Source: Petrosia ficiformis (lineage: Eukaryota; Porifera; Demospongiae; Haplosclerida; Petrosiidae). Taken from it: a stretch of DNA of 64,000 nucleotides. The translations under genes were made by a program, and so were the position numbers. Of this stretch, positions 10,381 to 24,188 are shown piece after piece. The notes beneath the pieces are model-generated. The model saw nothing but the letters and a program-made list of their open reading frames with translations, ran no database searches and had not been told where the DNA came from. Position 1 is the stretch's first letter; the number at the start of each line of letters is the position of its first letter. The DNA is taken from positions 55,717,746-55,781,745 of the forward strand of contig OX345636.1 in assembly GCA_947044365.1 (NCBI GenBank). The letters run 5' to 3'.

Positions 10381-13300
10381 GTGAATATCAGTTGGGGTGG
10401 AGGACTGAACACTCCACTGTAGTCATTAAAAATAATCTATATAGCTGGGGAGGAGACCAGAAGAACCTTCCTGAAGTACATGACAATGAAGAGAAGAGGA
10501 AAATAACCAACTCTATTAATTTATTCCATTTACGAACTTTAACATGGGAGAGGAGGTCTACTACAGGTACTCTACCTGTAGGAGTGAGGGGCTATAGTTG
10601 TACTAAGATAGACAATAAAATTTTCTACTATGGTGGTAATTGCAAATCTGGTGATTGCTATCATAATAACTTATGCGAACTCAACTCTCTCACTAACAAC
10701 TGGAAAGAGTTGGTTAACAGTGCTCCTGATAATGTACCAATGAAAAAGATCTACTGTGGAATGATATCATTCAAAATCAATGGGAAAAACAATTTATTAG
10801 TTTTTGGAGGATATGGACCAGTACCAGTCACTACACATTCCCATTCCCAGTATATTCTTGATCCTAACGATCCAAATCGCTGCATTACAAATGAAGCACA
10901 CATGATGTGTGTTACTACATCACCAGGTATTACATGACTCACATTATGTATTACATCATAATGATATGTATTTTCTTCAGGTCAATGGATAGTACCTGTC
11001 ATAACAGGTACTCGTCCACCACCATGTGCTGGATTTACCATGAATACACTTCATAATAATGAAGGTGTAATGTTTGGAGGGGATATTATTGATGAGACTG
11101 GTATACATACTGTTGATGATCTATATATATTGAGCTGTACACACAATACAATAGTGAGTTAATAATTGTTAAGTGTTTACTATTAATAATAGTACTGTTT
11201 CATTATTAATATAATATTAATATTTTGTGTATAAAATATAATAATAATTATATTAACATTAATTTGTGTATTATGATTGAGACCAGACTCTTCCAGTCTA
11301 GACACATAATTACACAAGAGATAGAAAGGGACTGCTTTCACTCACTGAATATTATATTGTATAGTAAAGAAAATGTAATATTGTTAGTTAATTAAGGAGG
11401 TGTGGTTTACAAGTGTTTTGTTTATGATATATACTATACACAGTATAATGATATATGATATACTGAAGAGATTATGTTGAATATTATGAGTTGAAACCAG
11501 TATAATGTTTATAACATGAATATATGTATATATACTCAACCAGACATATAAATTATAACTAGTAATATTAATGATTTATACCTGTTCCTATACTCCTGTT
11601 TCATCTAATATACAGTAATCCTCACATCATATCTAATAATTATAATTATTAGAACAGATTCCACATTTCTACATAGTTGCATGTGCATAATGCACATAGT
11701 TATGTAGACTTTAGATTTTATACAAATTCAGTTAAAAATGTGAATCACTATGAAAATCTATCTGTTAAATGGCTGTCAGATCAAAATAGAAGTGTATTAG
11801 TCTAGTATCGGATTTGACTTTGACATTACTCGATACATTAAATTTTAATACTCGATAGCCTCATTTATATACCTATAGTTACATGTTCCTAAGTTATAAT
11901 TATTATCATGTCTGAACATAACCAATATATATCATAGTTATACATTTCTTCATGATGTAGAAATTATCAGTATATTTGTGTTTTGATAACAACCACAAAT
12001 ATTTGATGTGTAATTATAATCACATGATTATTATTATCAAAATGTTTACTCATAAAAGAGTACATGTTGCGTTTATTAGTAAATAATAACAACTGAATAT
12101 TTATATGAATAATCCACTGGTAAACCACACCCCTTATTAATGAAATAATCAACTTGATCTAATTAGTGATGTTGTTGATATTAACACATTGATGTATATT
12201 TGTATTACTAATACTATAGGATTTTCTGAAAGTAGTGAAATCTACAGTGAACTGGCCTGAGAAGAGGAGTAATCATGCCAGTGCTGTCATCAATACCATA
12301 TCAAATAAAGTAGTCACTTCTCATTTAATAATATCAGGTGGATTGAATGGGTATGGTAACACACTAAACAACTTTTGGATAATTCCATTATCCAGTTTCA
12401 TGTGTTATAAGGTAATGTACATCACATGACACATGTAATACATTGTTATTTTATATATTAATTTATATTAGTATCAGTTTTGTTATCATGAAATATTAAT
12501 ATTTAAAATACTGGTATATCACAAATATGAGTTAAAAGTATTATCATTACATTTATAATAAATGAAACATACTCTTTCTTGTACTAATATATAATAATGT
12601 GTTCCTCATTTATAACATGTAATCATATTGTTTATATGTTAATATATTCATCTCTTCAGATTAATCTACCTGAATCTGTTATTAAGAGGTATCACCACTC
12701 TATGACCACATATGAAATATCCAATGGACATGTGTGGTTGATAATCACTGGAGGGAAAAGTGAATTTAATCGATCTGATAATACCTTTATTCCCATAACT
12801 GGTTCTGATGTTACATATATTATTGAATTAGGTATGATAATTAATATACATATCATGTGATATATTAGTGATCATTATCATGTTTACTGGAATCACTAGT
12901 GATGTGTATAGTTTATGATATACAGGAATATTAAACTATATGATAATCTAGTTTCTGTGTATACAAGATAATAATCTAATAGTTGTATATTCACTGATAA
13001 TTTCAAGTTCTTATCTATTCTGAGATATTCATGTATTCTATGAATCATAAACAAAACCTAAGAGAACTTTTGAAATCATTACATTGTATTGTTTCTGTTT
13101 CATGAGACACACTGGTACTAGTTAATTACATTCCAAAACAGTATAACAACCAACAATGATAGGAATATAAAGTGTATACTTATGTATAATTATATGTATG
13201 TATGTACATGTATGTTACATATGTATGTATGCATGTATTTATGTGTGTATGCATGTATTTATGTATGTATGCATGTATGTATGAATGTATGTATGTGTGT

Positions 13301-15395
13301 ATGTACATGTATGTATGAATGTGCGTATGTGTGTATGTATGTATGTAGGTACATAGGTACATACGCACATACGCACATACATACATGTACATACATACAT
13401 ACATACATACATACATACATACATACTTACATACATGCATACATACATGTACATTCATATACACAGTGTTCTCCCCACACTGGTAGACACTTGTCAGGAA
13501 TAACAATTACTCAGATGAATTAACCACCACTCAGATAAAACAAGCTTGGATATTTATGTATGCTACTCACACAGAATTAAGACAAACAGCACTATATACA
13601 ATGTAGAAGCCATGCGCAACCAACCCACTAAATATCATGAGCAGAACACTGCATACATACATACATACATACATACATACAGTACACTCTTAAATACCTA
13701 CCTACGTATATATGTCTGTATGTTCATACATGCGTACATACATACAAACCTACATTTATACGTACGTATATACGTATGTATGTAGGTGTGTATTCATACA
13801 CATATGTATGTACGTACGTACTCACGTAAATACATTCGTACGTGCATTCGTATGAATGTATATTAGTATGGATTTGCATTTACAAACGTACATAGGAACA
13901 TACGTAAGTACGCTCTTACTTATGTACATATGTATGTACCTACGTATGTACATGCATACGTTGATACATACGTATGTAGTAAGTACGTATGTATGTAGGT
14001 TGGTATTTATATATGTATATATGTACATATATACGTACGTACGTACACTCGTACATACATGTACATACATACACACGTACATTTATATGAATGTATGTTT
14101 TTATGTATGTATCCATGTACAAACATAGCGACGTGCATATGTGGATACATATGTAATAATATACTTACATATGTACTTTATGTATGTATGTTTGTATGCA
14201 TGTACATAGTACTATATGCATACAATGTACATGTACAATGTAGATATGTATGTACGACCTTACACACATAAATATGTATGTATGTATACGTAAGTATGTA
14301 TGTATGTACATGTATGTACTTGTACATGTATATATATATATGTATTTATGTTTGTATGTATGTGTGTGTATGTGTGTGTGTTTGTATGCATGTACATACG
14401 TAGGTACATATGTATGAGCGTAGTTACGTATGTATGTATGTATGTATGTATGTATGTGGGTATGCATCTATGTGTGTTTGTATGTATGTATCGTATCTAT
14501 GTGTGAATGTATGTACGTATGTATGTATGTATATGTAAGTATGTATGTATGTACATGTATGTACTTGTACATGTATATATATATACGTATGTATGTTTGT
14601 ATGTATGTGTGTGTATGTACATGTATGTGTGTTTGTATGCATACACATACGTAGGTACATATGTATGAGCGTAGTTACGTATGTATGTATGTATGTATGT
14701 GGGTATGCATCTATGTGTGTTTGTATGTATGTATTGTATCTATGTGTGAATGTATGTACGTATGTATGTATGTATATGTAAGTATGTATGTACATGTATG
14801 TACTTGTACATGTATATATATATATGTATGTATGTTTGTATGTATGTGTGTGTATGTACATGTATGTGTGTTTGTATGCATATACATACGTAGGTACATA
14901 TGTATGAGCGTAGTTACGTATGTATGTATGTATGTATGTATGTATGTGGGTATGCATCTATGTGTGTTTGTATGTATGTATCGTATTTATGTGTGAATGT
15001 ATGTATGTATGTGCATGTATGTATGTATGTATGTATGTATGTATGTATGCATGTATATACATTATGTGTGTCCATATGTACGTATGTATGTATGTATGTA
15101 TGCATGTGTGTGCATGTAATATGTATGTGTGTATGTGTATAAGTATGTACATGTATGTATGTACATGCATGCATGTATGTATATATGTATGTATATGTAT
15201 ATAAGTATGTATTATTACATGTATAATTAATTATCATTAAGTATTGAAACCTAATAAGTCTTATCTACCCATACATGTATATTGTGTAATATACATGTAC
15301 TTGTGAAAACACACCTTCATTATTATTATGAATGTCAACAATCATTCAACTGTAAATATATGAGACATACAGTTACCAGTATGTATGTATATATG

Positions 15396-15429
<34 letters not shown>

Positions 15430-18400
15430 TGTATGTATGTACCTGCAAACATAGATTTGTATCCATGGATGTACATGTATGTACATGTATTTAAGTATAG
15501 TTATACGTATGTACAGTGTATAATTGTATAATTGTAAATACATATGTATGTACTGCATATATCCACATGGATGTATATACATGTACATTTTTGTATCTGT
15601 GTATGTATGTTTATATGTACGTATGTATGTATGTATCTTCATATGTATATGTATGTATGTATGTACGTACATACTTACATATGTTCATGTACCTATGTAC
15701 AAATATATATATATATGTATTTGTGTATTGTATGTATGTATGTATGTACATACTATTTACACATGTACGCATGTACGTATGTACATGTTTGTATCTGTGC
15801 ATGTGCGTATGTATGTATTTATGTGTATGTGTTTTTAAATGTACGTAGATATGTATGCATGTAAATAGATGTACATACGTATGTATTTATGTACCTATGT
15901 GCGAATATATATATATGTATTTGTGTATGTAAATATGTACATATATGTACTTACTATTTACATATGTACGCATGTACTTATGTACATGTTTGTATGTGTG
16001 TATGTACATTTATGTATGTATGTATGTATGTGTGTATGTATATGTAGAGTATGTATGTATGTATGTACATGTATGTATATGCATATATGTATGTACGTAC
16101 ATACTTATTACTTACATACGTAAATGAACCTACGTAACTACATACATATTTTTGTATGTATTTATGTATGTATATATATACGTACATGTACATGCATACT
16201 ATTTACATATGTACACATGTATGTATGTACATGTTTGTATCTGTGTATGTATTTGTATATGTTCTCATGTATGTGCGTATGTATATGTATGTACAGTACA
16301 TATTATACATGTGTTTGAGTAAATGTATGAGCTGAATTAATATTTACATTTGTACGTATGTGCTCCAGTATATATATATATGTATGTTTGTATGCATGTA
16401 CATAGTACTGTATACATGTACATAAGTATGTATGTATGTACATGTACATGTATGTACATGTGCATATATGTATAAATTTATGTATGTTTGTATGTATGTG
16501 TGTTTATGTGTGAGTGTTTTATGTATGTACATGCATAGATACGTATGTAAGTATGTACATGTACTTTGTATGTAGCGTTCAATTGCGCGTGGCTCTCTCG
16601 TGAACTCGCAAGTTTCTTTTGAGAACCACTATATGTATGTATCTGTGTGTGCATATATGTGAATGTGTGTACTTGTATATGTGTATGTATGTATGTATGT
16701 ACAAATGTACATGTGTATGTATGAATGAATGTGCATATGTATGTATGTATGTGCATGTATGTATGTTCATTATGTACGTAAATACGTACGTATGTATGTA
16801 TGTATGTATGTATGTATGTATGCTTGTGTGTGCATGTAGTATGTATGTATGTATGTGCGTTTATGTATGTACATGCATATATGTATGTATGTACATTATG
16901 TACGTACACATGTATGTATGGACATGTATGTGTGCATGTGTGTGCGTGTATATATGTACATTTGTTTGTATGCCTGTACATATGTAGGTACATGTATGTA
17001 AGCATGAGCATACTTACGTATGTATGTATGTATGTATGTATGTATGTACATGTATGTATGTATGATTGTGGTATGTGTGTATGTTTTTATGTGTGTATGT
17101 GTATATTATGTTTACATAACATCAATTATAATTTGTTACGGTGAATATCATGTATATACATGTACTATTATATAATTATGTATATATATGTACAGTATAT
17201 TAGTTGTCTGTTTATAATTATAATATACATTATTATTATTATCATAATAATTATATGTAGTGTATAGTGATGATGAGTGGATGTTGACACGTATTTGGAA
17301 TAGTGAACAAAACTGGTTTAAAACAGAAGAGGTGATAACACGTGAGAAAGAAGCAGAGAAATGGAGTATTGATATGAGAGAGAAAGATATGAAACTTACT
17401 TTATTACAATCCAGTGAATCATCTCTTAAATTCACTGTAGATATGTTAAAGAAACGTGAGATAATATAATCACTTGATAATAATTTATCATGTGATGATT
17501 TTGTTTTAGAGTTACAAGAATCTCAGAAGTTATTAGAAATACAAAAGACAATATCATTAGCTAAATCACAAGAACTGGAAGACTCAAAGAAGCAAATGAT
17601 ACTTTGGAAAAAGACACTTACAGACACATCTACCATTTCATCAGGTTTATATTAATACACATATTATATATATTGAATATGTGGTGAATATTATATGTTT
17701 TCATTAGATGAGGAGACAATAGAAGATTATCAGAAACCTCAAGAAACAGAACTATTTGAAGAGAAGCAGTCAAAACCTGTAGATGAGGATAAATCAGTGA
17801 TTAGTGATAAAACACTAATAGCACTGGAAGGTTAGTTAAGTATTCATAATATTATACATTATGATTAATAATTATATTATTACAACAGAGAATGAGTCAC
17901 TACAGAAGATAGTTATTAGTAAGAATGAACAAGTAGAGGAACTACAGAGTATGTTAGAAATGAAGGAGGGGAGAATGAAGGAATTAGAGATACAACTTAC
18001 AGGAAAACTACATGATGGTAAGTGGATAAATGATATCAGGAACAAATGAGTAGCAAATACTTCAAGGAGCACCCAAACGGTCTAATTTTATTTTCATATA
18101 AGGAATTTTGCTTTAGTAGTGGTATGACAACAGGTAAGTGGCTAGGTAAGACACTCCCCCTATATACACACCTGTACAATGTTGTTGTCACAGGTAATTA
18201 AACTGTACAAACAAACAGTCTAAAATATTGCAGTAGGATGCTGTTCAGTTAACTTTATTTTATAATTACATGTACTATATAATAAAGTCTATTTGGGTAA
18301 TTACTAGTAATACTATGTGGCATAAATGATAATTCATGATTCTTCCTTTACATAGATTTAGAGTCACTACAAACAACAATTGTAAATAAAACTACACAAA

Positions 18401-21400
18401 TGGAGACAAAACTAAAGTCTCTTAATTTACAAATGGAGGAGTTTAAGAGGATTGAGGATGTGAAGATATTTTCCTCACATGATTCAGAGGTTATCAAGTA
18501 TCACAGAGATGCTGCAGCTCAATTGAGCTACATGGTACCAGAGCGTAAGTTATACATGTATGTCTCATTTACAATTAACGAAACATCAAAACATTTCTAT
18601 CATTTTAGAAGAGTTGTCAATACAGACAACAGATAAAACTTCACAAACAGAAGATCTTCAGAATATAGTAGAGAATAATGAAGTACGTTTGGAAGAATTA
18701 CAAATGCAGAGAGAAAGAATAAGGGAATTGGAAGTTACTATACAAGAAATGAAACAGTTAGAGGAAACTAGAAAGACATCATCACTTGTAGTACAAAACT
18801 CCAGTGACATCATTCCTTTATCAGGTTATAATAATTACAGACTAATCTCTTAATATTAATATCATATTATTATACAGATGATCCTGGTCTTCATATAGCT
18901 AAACAGAAGGTGTTTCATATTAAAGGGAATACTCTGGATTGGGGAGATTATGGGTTTAAGATGAATTTCCCAGAAGGTACCATCCCACCATCACAAGTGA
19001 TTATCAAAGCTCTTGTTGGTGGTAAATTCGAGTTTCCTGATGGAATGGAGCTTGTCAGTGCTTTATATGTCGTCTCAATTCCTGAAGAATTCCTCCAGCC
19101 TGTGAAATTACATATACAACACTGTGTCTATCTGAAGAGTTCACGACAGTTTAAATATCTCAGTTTCATAATAGCACCTATAGATGAGTCAGTACCACCA
19201 TACAAGTTCCAGTATATAGACGGTGGTAAATTCTATACTGATAGTCAGTATGGAATGATAGTTCGTTCCAAGTTTTGTATAATGGGTATTGGTAAGACGA
19301 TTAATGGGGTAGATCCATACACCTCTTCTGATGAAGAGGAAGACTCATCATCAGATCCTCCTAGTGATAGTGAAACACAATCCACATCAGGACATGGTTA
19401 GAATAGTAATAATATATTATTATTAATATAAATTAATATTATATTTATTATTATTAGATGAGGTTCAATCAATTGATAATGATCAGTCTAGTAATACTGA
19501 CTCATCTTCGGATTCTAGTAATAATAATGAAACACGATCAAGATCTAAATGTGGTTAGTATAATAATAATATAATTATGTGTATTTATATTGTTCATTCT
19601 AATACTAAAACATTATCTTCAGACACCACTATTATAACACCATCAACATCTGAACAAGGTTAATTATATAAATAATTATTAACAAATATTAGTATTTATC
19701 ATTATTATTATTATTAGAAACTGCTGGGAAAACTGACTTACTATCTCCAGAGGGGAATACTCATACTAGTAAAGATAATGAAACACAAAAAGAGAAATGT
19801 AAGAGATAATAATACTAAATCTCATGTTTAATATCAATTACTATGATTATCAGACTCTGATATCGAACATGTACCACAAGATAATATTATTGGATTACAA
19901 GGTATATAACTATAATTACAGATATGGTCACAATTACTCATATTATATATATTTTTATATGTATGTTTCTCAGATACACAATTTCAATCTAGTGAATGTG
20001 TTGTTCATAAAATCTCTTCCAGTCACACAAAAGGAAGTATGTTTTAATTAATCATTAATAATAATTAGCTATGTGTCTCTTGTATTTAGAGAGTCAGATT
20101 GTCAGTGATAGGGAAGTACCTTTGTTTGAAATATCTGAAAGCTCCTCACATCACTATGTCTCTAAAGGAGGTATATATGAAAGCAGTTGCAATGAATGTA
20201 TAAATCTATAAAATACGTAATTTGTATAAATTTGAGTGGGTGTATCAAAGGACTTGCCAGTGATACTCCTGTGGCAGTGGTTTCTAAAGGTGCCAAAATG
20301 ACTAGATAGTGTGGTTTCTTAATGAAGCTATAAACAAATTCAAAAGCAAATCAGTTGATAGCCAGTGGAATTTCAATTAAAGCTGGGGAGGTGTGGCTAA
20401 TTAATAATTTTACTTCACGCCCACTTAAATAATTAGATAACTTAGTAAATATCAAATACTAAATTACCAGCTATTGATTTTTTTTTTACAATTCTATAGT
20501 CTTAAAAACATGTTTTGTAGTATAAGTGGCAGTTATAAAGAGCTTGCACACTGCAGTTTAAGTATGCACACTGATTTAAAATTTAAGAACTTCATTCTTC
20601 AATGACTTTCCAGTAGAACTCTATGCCTCATAAAAGCTCCAGAAAATATTTTTTACAAAAAAAATCAGTCTCACAATAAGCAGTAATCACAATATAGCAA
20701 CACCCTTACGTGTATTCCAATTAGTTAAATTGTCAGTAGGGACTCGCACATTATGCTGGCATTACTTTCAACATGATGGGTTTATCAATGCTGGAAGCAT
20801 TATGCCAGCATAATTGGATGTGGAATGTAAACTTTGTGGTCAAAATACCTTTAAACAAAGGTCATGGGGTTACGTATACTTGCTGAACTATAACATGCAA
20901 TTAATAGCTTTATATTCATTCTGATTTAAGCCTAATAAGAACACTGGTTGCTAATTCCTATATTTGGGGTGTGTCTGATTTATAGTATCATTGTCTCGAC
21001 ATCGAAAATACTATAAAACAGAGGTGTTATAATTATTACACTATATTATATTCTATAGTACAAGTTCCTGGTGATTCTGGTATACCTGATAATATATATA
21101 CTGGTGAAGTGTATTATGAGACAATAGGAAGTAACAAATGGATAATGAGATTCAGTATTATTCAAAATATTAAAGTATTCTTACAAGTGAGTTAAGTTAT
21201 AATAATATAATTATTAATGTACTCTAATATCTTATTATTAGTATATGAAAGATAATCATCCTAATGCTATTGAAGATGAGATCATTAGGTTTTCATTTCT
21301 GGATCCAGTAAATGGATATATTGAACTTGATACTATTAGTATGGAACAAGTAGTTTGTAGAGGATGGAGTATTGAACCTCACAAGGAACCTCTCATAGTA

Positions 21401-22350
21401 AGTTAATATATTGTTAATAATTCATTTGAAACATTACACATAATGTATGTATCGAAAATGTCATCATTTCAATACTGTCATTTAGCTAAGGAAGAGAGAT
21501 GCTGATCTCTTTGGCTCAAAAGATGTCGATCTTCCAATTCCTCCATCTTGTCTGGTCACTGTATGGGCTGATGCATCTTGTGATCCTAAAACACGTTTGA
21601 GACATCCAGTAATACTAACTGGAATAGATTCTGATACAAGAAAAATATATATCAGTAGATTCCTTGAAACAATGGAAACTACTAACATTAGAGGTATGTA
21701 TAGGATTATAATAATAATTATTATTATAATTATCCTTAGAAAATCAACTCATTCGTTTTCATTCTACAGAATCTACTAGTAATACAAGATACAGACAAAA
21801 CAGTATTACGCAACATCAAGCAACTACTAGTACATCTCATACAGGTTAGGAATATTACTATAATAATACATGTACATAATTACATTATTCAAATATTATT
21901 GGTAGTTCCTACTTACTCATTGCTGTATGTAGTAGTGAATGACTATAACTTGATGTTCTTATCGCTCATTTTTGTATATACACAGATACGGATAGATCTA
22001 CTGTAGATACTAGTCAAGTGATAAAATGTATTGAACTAGTAATGGAGAAGAATCATGCTAAACTATGTCGATTATTTAAAGGTTCATTGAAAACTCTTGC
22101 TGATGAATTATTAGAAGCTGGTATAATACCTCGTCATGTCCAGACAAATCCTACAGATGATACTATTATTAACTGTTTCTTATCTGGTTTTGTATTCAAA
22201 GATGATCTAGAAGAGATTGAGGAATATTGTGTGAAATTCTTCAATGCTTTTTATGAAATCGGTGGTCAGTTCGTAGATGCAGCTAACAAGATCAAGAAAT
22301 CCATACAAGATACAATTATAGATAAACTAGGAGTTCAGTTAAATATATAA
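10381..22350 (+). CDS. Gene A: kelch / coiled-coil / ZU5 / novel domains, multi-exon
   Basis: Exons: 10381-10926, 10981-11153, 12220-12411, 12660-12831, 17261-17455, 17510-17644, 17708-17830, 17889-18017, 18356-18544, 18609-18824, 18878-19396, 19458-19553, 19623-19658, 19718-19798, 19854-19901, 19974-20036, 20090-20170, 21059-21186, 21242-21397, 21486-21693, 21770-21844, 21986-22350. All junctions are GT-AG and in frame, giving 3926 nt, about 1308 residues. Residues 1-361 hold six kelch GG signatures (SWGGDQ, YYGGNC, VFGGYG, MFGGDI, ISGGLN, ITGGKS), so one six-bladed propeller. Residues 362-690 form a charged heptad-rich coiled coil. ZU5 lies at about 703-828, then an acidic Ser linker to 998, an unrecognised conserved domain (999-1162) and a helical C-terminus. 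No signal peptide or membrane segment is seen in the part recovered. A cytoplasmic scaffold or adaptor is plausible. The start exon is missing. Confidence 0.85.
13185..17115. repeat. Giant GTAT/ACAT tetranucleotide microsatellite within a gene A intron
   Basis: Nearly 4 kb of degenerate (GTAT)n, with strand-switched (ACAT)n blocks around 13,350-13,460, 13,650-13,680 and 14,040-14,070. TGTACATGTA words are interspersed. All of it lies in the 4.4-kb intron between the last kelch exon (ending 12,831) and the first coiled-coil exon (17,261). Non-repeat islands sit at about 13,465-13,640, 15,205-15,370 and 16,575-16,630. Both strands carry long tyrosine/cysteine/methionine or histidine/threonine/isoleucine open frames that are pure repeat artefacts. 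Confidence 0.95.
14282..15010. repeat. Higher-order repeat of about 240 bp inside the microsatellite
   Basis: Three consecutive copies are recognisable by ordered landmarks. ACTTGTACATG occurs at 14318, 14563 and 14802, and GTGGGTATGCATCTATGTG near 14457, 14699 and 14943. Periods are 239-248 bp. The copies share the same point variants, so the array has been duplicated in blocks as well as by single-unit slippage. Confidence 0.8.
20275..20946 (-). repeat. Dispersed repeat family R1, copy in gene A intron
   Basis: Reverse-complement relative of copies at 6,340 and 51,225. The stretch AAATTACCAGCTATTGATT through TCTATAGTCTTAAAA matches the inverted 51.6-kb copy, and the end AGAACACTGG mirrors CCAGTGTTCT there. 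It occupies most of the 888-bp intron between 20,170 and 21,059. No open frame of note. Confidence 0.6.
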
Positions 22351-23007
22351 TACATCTATTAGTTTAGTTTAGTTTAGTAAACATGTTATATTATCTTTTT
22401 GTTATTAATGATATCCTGTTTGATTATGTGTGGGTGGTGAATTAACTTAGCTTGGGAATGAGGCTGTATTGTCAACCATGTGCTTCATAGAGAATGAATT
22501 CGAAGTGTGTGTGTCACTACAGATTAATTTGGTTCATAAAGAATAGGTTATTAGTATTGATGATTATCAACAGGTTATTCCAATATATCTGATATCATAG
22601 TATTATCTAGCTGTCTATCGATTCATTTCTTTATATATCTTTTTATCTGTCTTTCTCAGTATTGCAACGTGTTAGTAGAGAGTATCATACCAAACAAATA
22701 AAGAAGTGTTATAGTATTATATGTTTCCACAAGCTTCATTTTTGAACCTTGATTGTTGCTACAGCAACGCAACATGGTACACAATCCAACAGAGATCATT
22801 GGAACTATACTCATACAAAGATTGTAAGTTATGTATGGCATTGCCAAGTCAACAATCAATCTATATATCCATCAAGTCATTCGTCTACTGCATCTATTGA
22901 TTCATCTCTCAGCATCTATTCATCTATTTATCCATTTATTCACACACGTACACATGATGTACATTTGTATGTATTAGTGGATGATATTGGGTACATGTAT
23001 ATGTTAA
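22351..23007. other. 3' flank of gene A; nothing else recognised
   Basis: Downstream of the TAA there is a short TTAGTTTAG tandem run (about 22,358-22,378) and AATAAAG at about 22,697, which could be a polyadenylation signal. No further exon is seen. Confidence 0.4.
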
Positions 23008-23629
23008 CCCTTTGAGCGCGATGCGCATATATATATGTTTAGCTTTCCCTTTAATTAAACGCGATGCGCATATATATATGCGCATAAAGTTTAGCGACTT
23101 CAAACAAGCCTTAAAGTATTTTAGAACTGTTTCAAACTTTCCATACATCTGTATCTGGCTTATAACTAAGTACCTACCAAGTTTAAACAACTGTGTTACT
23201 TCCATGAAAGACTGTGAGCAGACAGACTCGACGAAGGAGACGGTCAACGCCCACCTTTCTAGAAAGTGAACGCTTGTCCTGACTTACCTGCTGGGAATAG
23301 CTAGCTATAACTTACACTGTAGCTGGAGGAGACATCTAGCTTCTGTAGAATCACTTCATTTGGGGCGTGCATACAACTGTGTAGATACAAAAGCCAAATC
23401 TCGAGCAACAACAAAAACGGTAAAAATTACGAAGGAATTGAGATGAAGCCATCTGATAATATTGTGGGTTTTTTAATCAAAACTTCCTGTTCTATAATTA
23501 GATTTCGTTTATTTATAGAATTGATAGCCATAACAACATTACAGAGCTAATCAAGCTTATGAATAAGTCATTATTACACCATCCGCGTTTAGTACATAGT
23601 AACATTAATAAACTAACGCGTTCAAAGGG
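23008..23629. mobile_element. piggyBac-like MITE with TTAA flanks
   Basis: The ends are TTAA-CCCTTTGAGCGCG on the left and, read inward, TTAA-CCCTTTGAACGCG on the right, with TTAA duplicated at 23004-23007 and 23630-23633. The interior (622 bp) is non-coding. Near its left end is a palindromic pair built on GATGCGCATATATATATG. Confidence 0.82.
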
Positions 23630-24188
23630 TTAATATATACATGTATACTACTATATATGTGAGATTGAAGGTAACTGAAAACAGGAACAGGAACAGAGCA
23701 TAACGCAGAATTATTAACCCTTTAACAACCATGAACATATTTTACGTTATGTAATTAGGAGCACTGAAATATCAAAAATGCTTGAATGGGTTTCAAAGGT
23801 TCCAGTTTTGAACTCTTGATATTAAGATTGAGCGATTACTATTTTTTTGAGCATCACAAGTATTGATGGTATAAATAATCATGATTTTCGATTATACCAC
23901 AATCATGATACGCAAAATATATATTTGCATAATGCAATACAGTACAATGATAAAACTCTTAAAATAATATAAAACTTATAAAATGATCATGTTAAGTAAC
24001 TATTATGAATTATTCAAAATTGAAGGTACATGTAGAATAACTATTGTTTGACTTGCTCTATTAAGTTGTCTGCTAAAAAGTAAAACATATTTACATTTAC
24101 TGAGCCTGGCGAAATTCCTGCCTGTGCGCTTCTTCCAGATGATTCCACATGTTAGTAGTATTTCCAGTAAAAGCGAAATTACTAGATA

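Noticed and set aside
13180..17144. Many long open frames rich in Met/Tyr/Val/Cys or His/Thr/Ile on both strands
   Set aside because: They are translations of the GTAT/ACAT microsatellite, open in several frames on both strands at once, and lie inside a gene A intron.
17456..17509. In-frame TAA at 17465-17467, first read as a nonsense mutation in gene A
   Set aside because: It lies in a 54-nt GT-AG intron (donor GTGAGA, acceptor TTTTGTTTTAG) shared with gene B; removal restores the frame.
23715..23740. TTAACCCTTTAAC as another piggyBac-type end
   Set aside because: No inverted partner with TTAA was found downstream.
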